A stretch of 64,000 bases of DNA from Streptomyces sp. NBC_00557 (lineage in GTDB: Bacteria; Actinomycetota; Actinomycetes; Streptomycetales; Streptomycetaceae), in assembly GCF_036345995.1 (NCBI RefSeq), contig NZ_CP107796.1, forward strand, positions 7,502,001 through 7,566,000, in the 5' to 3' direction. The notes under the pieces are model-generated. The model was not told where the DNA came from. It saw only the letters and a program-made list of their open reading frames with translations, and did not search any database. Shown one piece after another: positions 27,592-35,741 of the stretch (the first letter of the stretch is position 1; every line of letters starts with the position of its first letter). A program made the translations under genes and the position numbers.

Positions 27592-28329
27592 ATGGCCGTG
27601 CCCGTCCCGTTCGACCAGACCTCGTCCGGATACAGCCTGCGGCGCGCCTACGGGCTGGCCCGCGCGGCCGGCCTCGCCCACCAGGACCGCGCTGCCGTCG
27701 AGGCCCAGGCCGCGCGGTGGGGCTTCGACCGGGTGCGCCACCACGAGAGCCGGTTCACCCCGCCCTTCCCGCTGCATGCCGTCCACGCCTGCACGCTGGC
27801 GAGCGACCGGATGATCGTCACCGCCTTCCGCGGCACCGAGCCCACGCGGATCAAGGGCTGGCTCACCGACTCCGGCACCCCGCTGAAGCCCGGCCCCGGC
27901 GGCAACGGATACGTCCACCAGGGCTTCGCCGAGGCCCTGGAGCCGCTCTACCCGGACGTCCAGCGGGCCATCGCCGACCTGCGCACGCACGGTCAGGCCG
28001 TCTACCTCACCGGGCACGGCCTGGGCGGCGCCCTCGCGATGCTGGCCGCCGCCCGCATGTACCTGGAGGACCCGTACCTGGCCGCCGACGGCGTCTACAC
28101 CTACGGCCAGCCGCGCACCTGCGACCGGCTGCTCGCCGAGGCGTTCCACCAGGGGTACGGCGGCCGGATGTACCGCTTCGTCAACAACGGCGACCTCGTC
28201 GCCCGGCTGCCGCCCGAACCCGTCTTCACCCACGTCCGCGCGCTGCGCTACATCGACTCCGGCGGCAGGCTGCACGAGAGCATGCCGATGTTCTCCGCCC
28301 TCACCGACCGGGCCGGCGAGCTGACCGAC
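27592..28329 (+). pseudogene. Class 3 lipase-like gene, 5' part, cut by an inversion
   Basis: An ATG preceded by GAGGAG starts a lipase-family protein with LHAVHACTLASDRMIVTAFRGTEPTRIKGWLTD, the nucleophile-elbow region YLTGHGLGGALAMLAAARMY, GVYTYGQPRTCDRLLAEAFH and RFVNNGDLVARLPP. The elbow is GHGLGG, where active lipases have GHSLGG, so the catalytic serine is absent. The normal frame stops making sense at 28329; the missing last 26 residues lie inverted at 28877-28957. Rejoined, the protein has 272 residues. In the present order the frame runs on for a further 160 meaningless residues. Confidence 0.88.
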
Positions 28330-28776
28330 GGTGGAACTCATCAGCGCCACCGCCGAGCCCCGCCGCTCCGGCGGGAGTTCGTCGCGCAGGATGCTGATCG
28401 ACAGCGGTACGACGGAGGCGGCGGCGCCCTGCAGCGCCCGGGCGGCGATGAGGACGCCGATGTCGGAGGACAGCGCGCACAGCACCGAGCCGGCGGTCAT
28501 CAGGGCGAGCGCCGAGGTGAGCACCCGGCGCTTGCCGTACATGTCGCCGGCCCGGCCGAGCACCGGGGTGAGGACGGCGCCGGAGAGCAGGGTCGCGGTG
28601 ACGGTCCAGGAGACGGTCGCGGCGGAGGCGCCGGTGAACTCGGGCAGGTCGGGGAGCAGAGGGACGACGACGGTCTGCATGACCGCCATGAGGATGCCGC
28701 CGAAGGCCAGCACCGGGATGGTGAGCCGGTGCCGGGGCCGGGCCGGCGGCAGGGGTGTCGGGGCGGGCTGGTCCAT
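28330..28776 (-). pseudogene. MFS transporter, N-terminal part, in the inverted segment
   Basis: An ATG at 28776 with AGGAGC upstream starts 149 residues with four or five membrane helices (LTIPVLAFGGILMAVMQTVVVPLLPDL; VSWTVTATLLSGAVLTPVLGRAGDMYGKRR, the MFS signature loop; ALALMTAGSVLCALS; LIAARALQGAAASVVPLSISILRDELPPERRGSAVALMSST). At 28330 the frame leaves MFS sequence and runs antisense into the lipase gene. It is the front half of a DHA2-like drug exporter whose remainder is at 28958-29989 on the other strand. Confidence 0.88.
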
Positions 28777-28807
28777 CGGCGCTCCTGCGGACGACGTGTA
28801 GCGGTGA

Positions 28808-28849
28808 GGTGAATGGCCATTCACCCTATCGGGTGAATGGCCATTCACC
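28808..28849. promoter_or_regulatory. Twin 18-bp palindromic operators
   Basis: GGTGAATGGCCATTCACC occurs twice, at 28808-28825 and 28832-28849, each a perfect palindrome, 24 bp centre to centre. They sit in the promoter of the MFS gene; on the minus strand TAGGGT, a -10-like box, overlaps the edge of the copy nearer the MFS start. The layout suits two dimers of the TetR protein encoded at 29994. Because the sites are palindromic, the inversion leaves them unchanged. Confidence 0.75.
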
Positions 28850-28876
28850 CATGCCGCCGGCGCCCGCCGGGAGCGC

Positions 28877-28957
28877 TCAGCCGAGGTTTCTCTCCAGGGC
28901 CGCCAGGTAGCTGTGCATCGCGTGGTCGCGGAGGCCGTCGGAGGCGGGCGCGAAGGC
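28877..28957 (-). pseudogene. Class 3 lipase-like gene, 3' end, in the inverted segment
   Basis: On the minus strand this 81-bp piece encodes AFAPASDGLRDHAMHSYLAALERNLG and a TGA stop. Joined to base 28329 it continues the lipase frame without a shift. The HSYLAAL ending is typical of lipase-family tails. It has no start codon of its own. Confidence 0.85.
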
Positions 28958-29989
28958 GTCGGCGGCATCGGCGCCGCGCTCGGCCTGCCGCTGGCCGCCC
29001 TGGTCGTCCAGTACGCCGACTGGCACACCATGTTCTGGCTGACCAGTGCCCTGGGCGCGGCGGGCGTCGCGGCGACCTGGTGGGCGGTCGAGGAGTCCCC
29101 GGTGCGCGAGCCGGGCCGGTTCGACGTGCCGGGTGCACTGGGCCTCGCCGCCGGGCTGGTCTGCCTGCTGCTCGGCGTCTCCCAGGGCGGCACCTGGGGC
29201 TGGGCGAGCGCACGGGTCCTCGGGCTGTTCCTCGCCGCCGCCGTCGTCCTGGCCCTGTGGTGGTGGCAGCAGCTGCGCGCCCGGAGGCCGCTGGTCGACC
29301 TGCGGCTGGCGGCCCGGCCCCGCGTCGGCCTGTCCCACGTCGCCGCCCTGCTCACCGGATTCGCCTTCTACGCCAACTCGCTGGTCACCGCACAGCTGGT
29401 GCAGGCGCCGGAGGCCACCGGCTACGGCCTCGGCCTGTCGATCGTCGCCACCGGCCTGTGCCTGCTGCCCGGCGGCGTGACCATGCTGTTCTTCTCGCCG
29501 CTGTCGGCCCGTGTCTCGGCCGCGCGCGGTCCGCGGATCACCCTCGCGCTGGGCGCCGCCGTCATCGCCTGCGGCTACGCGGTGCGCATCGCCGACAGCC
29601 GCGACCTGTGGATGATCATCCTCGGGGCGACCGTCGTGTCGACCGGCACCACGCTCGCCTACTCCGCGCTGCCCACCCTGATCCTGCGGGCCGTCCCCGC
29701 CGGGCAGACCGCCTCCGCCAACGGCGTCAACGTCCTGATGCGCACGATCGGACAAGCCGCCTCCAGTGCCGCCGTCGCCGCCGTCCTGGTGCACCACAGC
29801 ACCCCCGTCGGCGGCGCCCCGGTCCCGACCCTGCACGGCTACCTGCTGGCGTTCGCGATGGCGGGCGCCGTCGCCCTCGCCGCCTGCGCCGCCGCCCTGT
29901 CCATCCCCGGCGACGGCCCCGCGGACGGCGTCCGGCGCGGCGGGAGCGCCACCCGGGGCGCCCGCGACGAGGCGATGGAGGGAGCATGA
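28958..29989 (+). pseudogene. MFS transporter, C-terminal part
   Basis: From VGGIGAALGLPLAALVVQYADWHTMFW onward this 343-residue stretch continues the MFS protein with about nine helices, ending in a charged tail. With the N-terminal part it makes a 492-residue, 14-helix exporter of the DHA2 type. In the present order an ATG at 28913 could start a truncated product with 15 foreign residues, which would lack the first helices and the MFS signature loop. The stop is 4 bp before the TetR start, so the two form one transcription unit. Confidence 0.87.
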
Positions 29990-29993
29990 GGGG

Positions 29994-30575
29994 GTGAGCA
30001 CCCCACCCGCACCGAGCATGTCCGCCCGCCGCGACGCCGAGGCGACCAAGGAGGCCATCCTGAAGGCGGCCCGCCACCTGCTCGCCCGGCACGCGCACGC
30101 CGACATCACGCTCAAGGCGGTCGCCGAACGCGCCGGTGTCAGCCCGCCGCTGATCGTGAAGTACTTCGGCAACAAGGACGCCCTGTTCGCCCGCGTGATG
30201 TCCTTCGACACCGACGCCGACGCCCTGCTGGACGCGCCGCTCGCCGGCCTCGGCCGGCACATGGTCCGGCACGTCCTCGCCGGCCAGCGCGAACGCGGCG
30301 CCGACCCGCTGCTGCGCATCGCCTTCGCCCCGCTCCACGGCGACCACGGCGACATCCTGCGCGCCAACTTCCGCGCCCAGGTGACCGAACGCCTAGCGGC
30401 CCGGCTCACCGGCCCCGATGCCGGCCTGCGCGCCGAACTCGCCGTCGCGGCGCTCGTCGGCCTCGGCGTGATGTACGGCATCGCACGCGGCCCGCACCTG
30501 CGCGAGACCGACCCCGACACCCTCGCCGACCGCTACGGGCCGCTGGTGCAGGCGCAGTTGACGCCCGGAATCTGA
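29994..30575 (+). CDS. TetR-family transcriptional regulator
   Basis: The 193-residue protein has an N-terminal helix-turn-helix (EAILKAARHLLARHAHADITLKAVAERAGVSPPLIVKYFGNKDALF) and a C-terminal ligand domain of the TetR_C type (HMVRHVLAGQRERGADPLLRIAF). It directly follows the MFS gene and is likely its repressor, binding the twin palindromes at 28808-28849. The GTG at 29994 is used; an ATG at 30018 is an alternative. With the MFS promoter now facing away, expression of this gene is probably altered. Confidence 0.88.
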   Translation: MSTPPAPSMSARRDAEATKEAILKAARHLLARHAHADITLKAVAERAGVSPPLIVKYFGNKDALFARVMSFDTDADALLDAPLAGLGRHMVRHVLAGQRERGADPLLRIAFAPLHGDHGDILRANFRAQVTERLAARLTGPDAGLRAELAVAALVGLGVMYGIARGPHLRETDPDTLADRYGPLVQAQLTPGI

Positions 30576-30672
30576 AGCGGGCACCGTCGCCCGGACGGGT
30601 GAACGACACCCGGCCGCCGACTCCGGAGCGGCCCGTTCCGCATGGCCGGGTGGCGGATGACACACTGGCGCC

Positions 30673-31656
30673 ATGGACGAACGCGTAATCGGCAGGTCGG
30701 GGCAGTGGGCATCGGTGATCGGCCTCGGCACATGGCAGCTGGGCGCCGACTGGGGCGACGTGGACGCCAAGGAGGCGGAGGCCGTCCTGGAGGCGGCGGC
30801 CGAGTCGGGCGTCACCTTCTTCGACACGGCCGACGTCTACGGCGACGGGCGCAGCGAGGCGACCATCGCCACCTTCCTGCGCACCCGCCCCGACCTGCAC
30901 GTGCTGGTGGCGACCAAGATGGGCCGCCGGGTCGAGCAGATCCCCGAGAACTACGTCCTGGACAACTTCCGCGCCTGGAACGACCGCTCGCGCCGCAACC
31001 TCGGCGTCGACCGGATCGACCTGGTGCAGCTGCACTGCCCGCCCACCCCCGTCTACTCCTCCGACGCGGTGTTCGACGCCCTGGACACCCTGGTGGAGGA
31101 GGAGCGGATCGCGGCGTACGGGGTGAGCGTGGAGACCTGCGCCGAGGCGCTGACCGCGATCGCCCGCCCGCACGTGGCGAGCGTGCAGATCATCCTCAAC
31201 CCGTTCCGCATGAAGCCCCTGTACGAGGTGCTGCCCGCCGCCCGCGAGGCCGGCGTCGGCATCATCGCGCGCGTGCCGCTCGCCTCCGGGCTGCTGTCCG
31301 GCAAGTACACCAAGGACACGGTGTTCGCCGCCAACGACCACCGCACCTTCAACCGGCACGGCGAGGCCTTCGACCAGGGCGAGACCTTCTCCGGCGTCGA
31401 CTACGAGACGGGCGTCGAGGCCGCCGCCGAGTTCGCCGCGCTCGCCCCCGAGGGCTACACCCCGGCCCAGCTCGCCCTGCGCTGGATCATCGAGCAGGAC
31501 GGCGTGACCACGGTGATCCCCGGGGCCCGCAACCCGGAGCAGGCCCGCGCCAACGCGGCCGCCGCCAAGCTGCCGCCGCTGCCGCAGGAGACCTTCACCG
31601 CGATCCGCGAGCTGTACGAGCGCCGGATCAAGGACCAGGTCGAACACCGCTGGTAG
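30673..31656 (+). CDS. Aldo/keto reductase
   Basis: The 327-residue TIM-barrel oxidoreductase has the catalytic tetrad region FFDTADVYGDGRSE (Asp, Tyr), ATKMGRR (Lys) and QLHCPP (His position), and the cofactor segment VTTVIPGARNPEQARANA. It reduces carbonyl compounds with NADPH; the substrate is unknown. It begins a new unit 97 bp after the TetR gene. A weak CACACT -10-like box lies six bases before the ATG. Confidence 0.9.
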   Translation: MDERVIGRSGQWASVIGLGTWQLGADWGDVDAKEAEAVLEAAAESGVTFFDTADVYGDGRSEATIATFLRTRPDLHVLVATKMGRRVEQIPENYVLDNFRAWNDRSRRNLGVDRIDLVQLHCPPTPVYSSDAVFDALDTLVEEERIAAYGVSVETCAEALTAIARPHVASVQIILNPFRMKPLYEVLPAAREAGVGIIARVPLASGLLSGKYTKDTVFAANDHRTFNRHGEAFDQGETFSGVDYETGVEAAAEFAALAPEGYTPAQLALRWIIEQDGVTTVIPGARNPEQARANAAAAKLPPLPQETFTAIRELYERRIKDQVEHRW

Positions 31657-31709
31657 TCACGGCGGCACCGATCGTTTGAAGCAACGGCCGTGCGGTTACC
31701 CGAGACCGC

Positions 31710-32258
31710 ATGACGGAGGACGGACGGCGCAGAGGGCGGCACGAGACCGAGGAGGAGCGGGCCGACCGGATGTGGGGTGAACTCATCCAGGAGGTCCGCG
31801 TCGCCCAGACGGGCGTGCAGATCCTGTTCGGTTTCCTGCTGACCGTGGTCTTCTATCCGAAGTACACGACGCTCTCCCACACCAACCAGGTCATCTACAT
31901 CGTGACCGTCATCCTGGGCGCCTGCACGACCGGCGCCCTCATCGGTCCGGTCTCCCTGCACCGCCTCATCTCCGGCCGCATGGTCAAGCCGCAGGCGGTG
32001 CGGCTGGCGTCCCGGATGACCCTCGTCGGCCTGGTGCTGCTGTTCGGCACGATGACGTTCGCGCAGCTGCTGATCCTGCGGGTGGCCACGCACAACCCGT
32101 ATGTGCCGTGGCTGGTGACGGCCGTGGTCGCCTGGTACCTGCTGTGCTGGTTCGGCCTGCCCCTGTGGGCCCGCCACAGGTACGCGCCCTACTCCGCGGA
32201 CCGGGCCGGGGGCCCGCCCGCCGGCTCCGCCCGGGAGGAGCGCCCGGACCGGCCGTGA
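31710..32258 (+). CDS. DUF6328-type small membrane protein
   Basis: The 182-residue protein has a charged N-terminus (ETEEERADRMWGELIQEVRVAQTGVQILFGFLL) and four membrane helices ending about residue 155, then a Pro/Gly-rich tail. The N-terminal signature fits the actinobacterial family DUF6328, whose function is unknown. Just upstream, GTTT (31674-31677), 16 bases and GGTTAC form a near match to a sigma-B promoter. Confidence 0.8.
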   Translation: MTEDGRRRGRHETEEERADRMWGELIQEVRVAQTGVQILFGFLLTVVFYPKYTTLSHTNQVIYIVTVILGACTTGALIGPVSLHRLISGRMVKPQAVRLASRMTLVGLVLLFGTMTFAQLLILRVATHNPYVPWLVTAVVAWYLLCWFGLPLWARHRYAPYSADRAGGPPAGSAREERPDRP

Positions 32259-32299
32259 ACACCGGCCGCCCGGACGGGCTGCCGTGAACCCCGGCTCCC

Positions 32300-32324
32300 C
32301 GGCCGCCCGGTTGAGCGGCGGCCG
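32300..32324. terminator. Hairpin between convergent genes
   Basis: CGGCCGCC (32300-32307) pairs with GGCGGCCG (32317-32324) around a 9-nt loop. It lies between the ends of the DUF6328 gene and the SsgA-like gene. There is no U-tract, which is common for Streptomyces terminators. Confidence 0.4.
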
Positions 32325-32373
32325 TCCAGGGCTGCTGTCCGGGGCTGCCGTCCGGGCCGCTCAGCCCGCGCGC

Positions 32374-32799
32374 TCAGCCCGCGGAGAGGATCTCGGCCAA
32401 CAGCGCGTCCACCGGGACCCGTTCCCGGCCCGGCGGGACGATGCGGTGCGTCTCCCGCAGGAAGGCGGCGACCGCCGGCGCCCAGGCGAACACCACCGCG
32501 TGGTGCCGCCCGCCGTCCGGCCGCACGTCCCCGAGGAACTCCATGCGCAGCTCCCGCAGCGCGCCCGTCACGACCGGCCGCAGCCGTACGTCCCCGACTC
32601 CGACGGGCCGCTCCAGGCCGGCGCAGAGCATCTCCCGGTCCAGCCGCCAGCACGCCAGCACCCGGCCGTCGTGGCCGAAGGCGGCGGTGACGGCGAACGG
32701 GTCGTCGGCGTCGTAACTGAGATGGGCCAGCACGGGGCACCGGCCGGTGCCTTCCGCGCGGAGCTGTACCACCAGCGTCTTGTGCACGAACGTGTTCAC
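32374..32799 (-). CDS. SsgA-like sporulation and cell-division protein (SALP)
   Basis: The 141-residue protein has the SALP pattern: PVLAHLSYDADDPFAVTAAF near residue 22, VLACWRLDREMLCAGLERPVGVGDVRLRP in the middle and FLRETHRIVPPGRE near the end. SALPs steer septum placement and peptidoglycan synthesis during sporulation of streptomycetes. It is not SsgB by sequence; which member it is I cannot say. A GGGTAC box lies 40 bp upstream, but without a good -35 match. Confidence 0.87.
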   Translation of the reverse strand: MNTFVHKTLVVQLRAEGTGRCPVLAHLSYDADDPFAVTAAFGHDGRVLACWRLDREMLCAGLERPVGVGDVRLRPVVTGALRELRMEFLGDVRPDGGRHHAVVFAWAPAVAAFLRETHRIVPPGRERVPVDALLAEILSAG

Positions 32800-32955
32800 G
32801 GGCGGGCCTCCGGGCCTCGACGGGCTCAGGGCCTCCTAGTACCCCGTGGCGCCGGGGATGTTCATCTGTGTGGCCGATTCCCGGCGGTTGTGCGTGGATG
32901 CCGGCCTCCGGTGCCTCCCCGGCGGCCCGACGGTGCGCGCCGCCGGGGCCCGGGG

Positions 32956-33927
32956 TCAGCCGAAGGCCTCCCGGAGCGCGGGCAGCAGGGTCTTCGCGGA
33001 CCAGTCCAGGAACTCGGGCTGCGCGTCGCCGCCGATCTGCACCAGCGCGACCTCCCCGAACCCGGCCTCGGCGTACGGCCGTACGGCCTCGACGAAGGCG
33101 TCCGGGTCGTCGCCGCAGGGGATCGAGGCGGCGACGTCGTCCTCGTCCACGAACTGCGTCGCGGCCTCGAAGGCGTCGGGGTGCGGGAGTTCGGCGTTCA
33201 CCTTCCAGCCGAGCCCGAACCAGCGGAACTGGGAGTGGGCCCGCTTGACCGCCGTGTCCCGGTCGGGGTCGTAGCACACCGGCAGCTGGCCGACCCGGGG
33301 CTTGCCGCTGCCGCCGTGCCGGTCGAACGCCTCCAGCAGTCCCTGCTTCGGCTCGGTCGCGATGACCAGGTCGGCGAGGTGCCCGGCGAGCTTGCAGGAC
33401 TGCTCGCCGGAGACGGCGATCCCGATCGGCGGCGGCTGGTCCGGAAGGTCCCACAGGCGGGCCGACTCCACGTCGTAGTGCTGCCCGTGACGGGTGACAT
33501 GACCGCCCTCGAACAGGGCGCGGATGATCTCCACGGCCTCCTCGAGCATCTCGTGGCGCACGTCGACCGGGGGCCAGCCGCCGCCCACCACATGCTCGTT
33601 CAGGTTCTCGCCGGCGCCCAGCCCGAGCCGGAACCTGCCCTCGGACAGCAGCTGCACGGTGGCCGCCTTCTGCGCCACGATCGCCGGGTGGTAGCGCAGG
33701 ATCGGGCAGGTCACGTAGGTCATCAGCGGAATCCGCGAGGTGGCCTGCGCGGCCGCGCCCAGCACGCTCCACGCGTAGGAGGAGTGGCCCTGCGAGCGCA
33801 GCCACGGAAAGTAGTGGTCGGAGATCACCGAGAAGTCGAACCCGGCCTCCTCGGCCCGGACCACATGGTCCACCAGCTCCCGGGGGCCTGCCTGCTCGGT
33901 CATCATCGTGTATCCGATTTGCACCAT
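32956..33927 (-). CDS. LLM-class F420-dependent oxidoreductase
   Basis: The 323-residue protein has the luciferase-like barrel of the F420-dependent G6PDH-like subgroup: IGYTMMTEQAGPRELVDHVVRAEEAGFDFSVISDHYFPW, RFRLGLGAGENLNEHV and GIAVSGEQSCKLAGHLADLVIATEP. It would transfer hydride between cofactor F420 and an unknown substrate. The ATG at 33927 has no strong Shine-Dalgarno sequence but starts the family N-terminus. Confidence 0.88.
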   Translation of the reverse strand: MVQIGYTMMTEQAGPRELVDHVVRAEEAGFDFSVISDHYFPWLRSQGHSSYAWSVLGAAAQATSRIPLMTYVTCPILRYHPAIVAQKAATVQLLSEGRFRLGLGAGENLNEHVVGGGWPPVDVRHEMLEEAVEIIRALFEGGHVTRHGQHYDVESARLWDLPDQPPPIGIAVSGEQSCKLAGHLADLVIATEPKQGLLEAFDRHGGSGKPRVGQLPVCYDPDRDTAVKRAHSQFRWFGLGWKVNAELPHPDAFEAATQFVDEDDVAASIPCGDDPDAFVEAVRPYAEAGFGEVALVQIGGDAQPEFLDWSAKTLLPALREAFG

Positions 33928-33977
33928 AGGGGGCGAGTCCCCGCGTCGGCGGTGCGAAAACGAGCCGCGGGCGCGGG

Positions 33978-35537
33978 TCAGCCCGCCGGCGCCCGGAACG
34001 TGCGCAGGAACGTCGTCAGCGCCAGCCGGTTGGCGGCGTCGTCCCAGGCCGCGGCCGGGGTGGTGAAGCGCAGGGAGAAGCCGTCGCCGCCGGTGAGGAA
34101 CCCGCGCCCGAAGGTGTGCACCCGTGCCGCGCCGGTCCCCGCGAGCCACTCCAGGTCGGCGGCCGGGTGCCCTTGGTAGGTGAGGGCGCGGACGTCGCCG
34201 ACGCGGTCGTACCCGGGAAGCCGCCGCAGCCCCGGTTCCACGTCGTCGCGCCAGATCGCCACCGGATCCGGGCCGACGTGCTCGCTGTGGGTGACGGCGA
34301 GGGTGGGGGAGGCGCCGTCCCGGCCGAAGACGACGCGGTAGGCGCCGGTGACACGGGTGGTGGTCAGCCGCTTCCAGGCGTCCGGCAGAGCCACGGAGAA
34401 GCCCTCCGGGGCGGTGTAGCGGCGGTAGCCGGCGGGCAGGGCGGACGACGCGCTCGCCGTGGGGGACGGCGTGCCGGTGCCGGTGCTGGTGCCGGTGCCG
34501 GCTCCGGTCGGCGGGGCGGAGACGCCGGGGCGGGCCGGTGCCTGCGCGGTGCCGGGACCCGTATGCCCGTGCGTGGCGGCGAGGACGGCGGCGGCGACGG
34601 TGAGCACGGCCAGCGCGGTGCCGACGGCCAGGGCCGTTCTGCCCCGCTGCCGCGCGGCGAGGCGCACTCCCGCGTACGCGGCGCGCAGCCGGGGCACGGG
34701 AGCCGGCTGCCGGTCGGCGTCGGTGTCCTCGTCCAGGACCCGGATGAGCGCCTCCCGGACCACCGGCCGGGTCAGCCGCTCCCGCGAGTTCTTCCGCAGC
34801 AGCCCCTGCACCGCCTGGGTGAGCGGCCCCGCGCGCAGCGGGGTGCGCAGCGGCAGCCGGTCCACCGCCTTCAGGGTGGCGTCGGGCCGGCCGCGGTCCC
34901 GGAACGGCGGCCGGCCCTCGACCATCGTGTACAGCAGCGCACCCAGCGCCCACAGGTCGGCGGCCGGCCCGATCCGCTCGTCACGGGCCTGTTCCGGCGA
35001 GGCGTACGACGGCGCCGTGAGCCGAGGCACCAGGGTCGCGCCGGCCAGCCCGAACCCGGTGACGACGACCGGGCCGCTGCTGCGGACGAAGACCTGGCCG
35101 GGGCTCAGCTCGCCGTGCGTGATGCCCTCCTCGTGCGCGGCGTGCAGCACGTCCAGCAGCTCCAGGCCGATGCGAGCCGCCCGCAGCGCGTTGAACGCGC
35201 CCTCCCGGTCCAGGAGTTCGCCGAGCGGTGTGCCGTCGATCCACTCGATGACCGTCCACAGGACACCCGCCTCCACCACGGCGTCGACGACCTGGGCGAT
35301 CTGCCCCGGGCACAGCAGCCGCATCGTCTCCGAGGTCCGCACGACACGGGTCGTGACCCGGCGGGCGGAGTCGTCGTCGGCGGGCTCCGGCAGGGCGGTC
35401 TGCGCCACCAGCCGGGGCTGCTCCGCGGCCACGTCCTCGGCGTACCACCACAGGCGGTTCGTCTCGCGGGCGAAGACCTCGAGGAGCCGGTACCGCCCGG
35501 CGACCAGTTCGTGTGCGGAGACGTGCGACTTGGTCAT
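33978..35537 (-). CDS. Transmembrane pseudokinase
   Basis: The 519-residue protein has a Ser/Thr kinase fold (about 10-270) without the key residues. There is no glycine loop or VAxK lysine (LVAQTAL instead), the catalytic HRD is HGE (141-143, followed by LSPGQ), and the DFG is GFG (161-163). The SPEQA and DLWALGALLYTMVEGRPPF segments remain. A membrane helix (TALAVGTALAVLTVAAAVLAA, about 310-332), a Thr/Ser/Pro linker and an extracellular domain with YRRYTAPEGFSVALPDAWKRL follow. It probably binds partners rather than phosphorylating them. GAGGG lies six bases before the ATG at 35537. Confidence 0.87.
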   Translation of the reverse strand: MTKSHVSAHELVAGRYRLLEVFARETNRLWWYAEDVAAEQPRLVAQTALPEPADDDSARRVTTRVVRTSETMRLLCPGQIAQVVDAVVEAGVLWTVIEWIDGTPLGELLDREGAFNALRAARIGLELLDVLHAAHEEGITHGELSPGQVFVRSSGPVVVTGFGLAGATLVPRLTAPSYASPEQARDERIGPAADLWALGALLYTMVEGRPPFRDRGRPDATLKAVDRLPLRTPLRAGPLTQAVQGLLRKNSRERLTRPVVREALIRVLDEDTDADRQPAPVPRLRAAYAGVRLAARQRGRTALAVGTALAVLTVAAAVLAATHGHTGPGTAQAPARPGVSAPPTGAGTGTSTGTGTPSPTASASSALPAGYRRYTAPEGFSVALPDAWKRLTTTRVTGAYRVVFGRDGASPTLAVTHSEHVGPDPVAIWRDDVEPGLRRLPGYDRVGDVRALTYQGHPAADLEWLAGTGAARVHTFGRGFLTGGDGFSLRFTTPAAAWDDAANRLALTTFLRTFRAPAG

Positions 35538-35741
35538 GGTCATCCCTCGCTGAAACCCCTGTTTCGTGTCCTGACAGAGGTACGCGGCGCGAGCGGGGGT
35601 GCGTTCAATGAATCCGTGACCCGGCGCGGTTCCTGCCTTTCATTCAATTCTTCGAAAGGGCTTGCGACTTTGCGATGGCCGCACCCGGCGGTGGTTCAAC
35701 CTGCGGGTAACCGAGGGTAAGTCACCGGATGCGGCCCCGCC

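Larger units (their letters stand above)
28330..28957. other. 628-bp inverted segment between CCGAC and GTCGG
   Basis: The segment is flanked by CCGAC (28325-28329) and its reverse complement GTCGG (28958-28962). Its left part is the minus-strand start of an MFS gene, and its right part is the minus-strand end of the lipase gene. Reversing the segment rejoins the lipase (ELTD-AFAPASDG... to a stop) and the MFS transporter (ALMSST-VGGIGAALGLP) with both frames intact. No recombinase gene or long inverted repeat is present. Confidence 0.9.

Noticed and set aside
28913..28957. Start of a functional shortened MFS protein at ATG 28913
   Set aside because: The first 15 residues are antisense lipase sequence and the protein would lack the first helices, so I treat it as a by-product of the inversion.
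28325..28962. Site-specific DNA invertase switch
   Set aside because: No recombinase gene is in the window and the inverted repeats are only 5 bp, with no longer similarity around them. A programmed switch is therefore not claimed, only the inversion itself.
32839..32844. GGGTAC 40 bp before the SsgA-like gene
   Set aside because: The -35 position does not match GNNT at any allowed spacing. It remains tempting because ssgB is known to depend on sigma-H, but the evidence is too weak.
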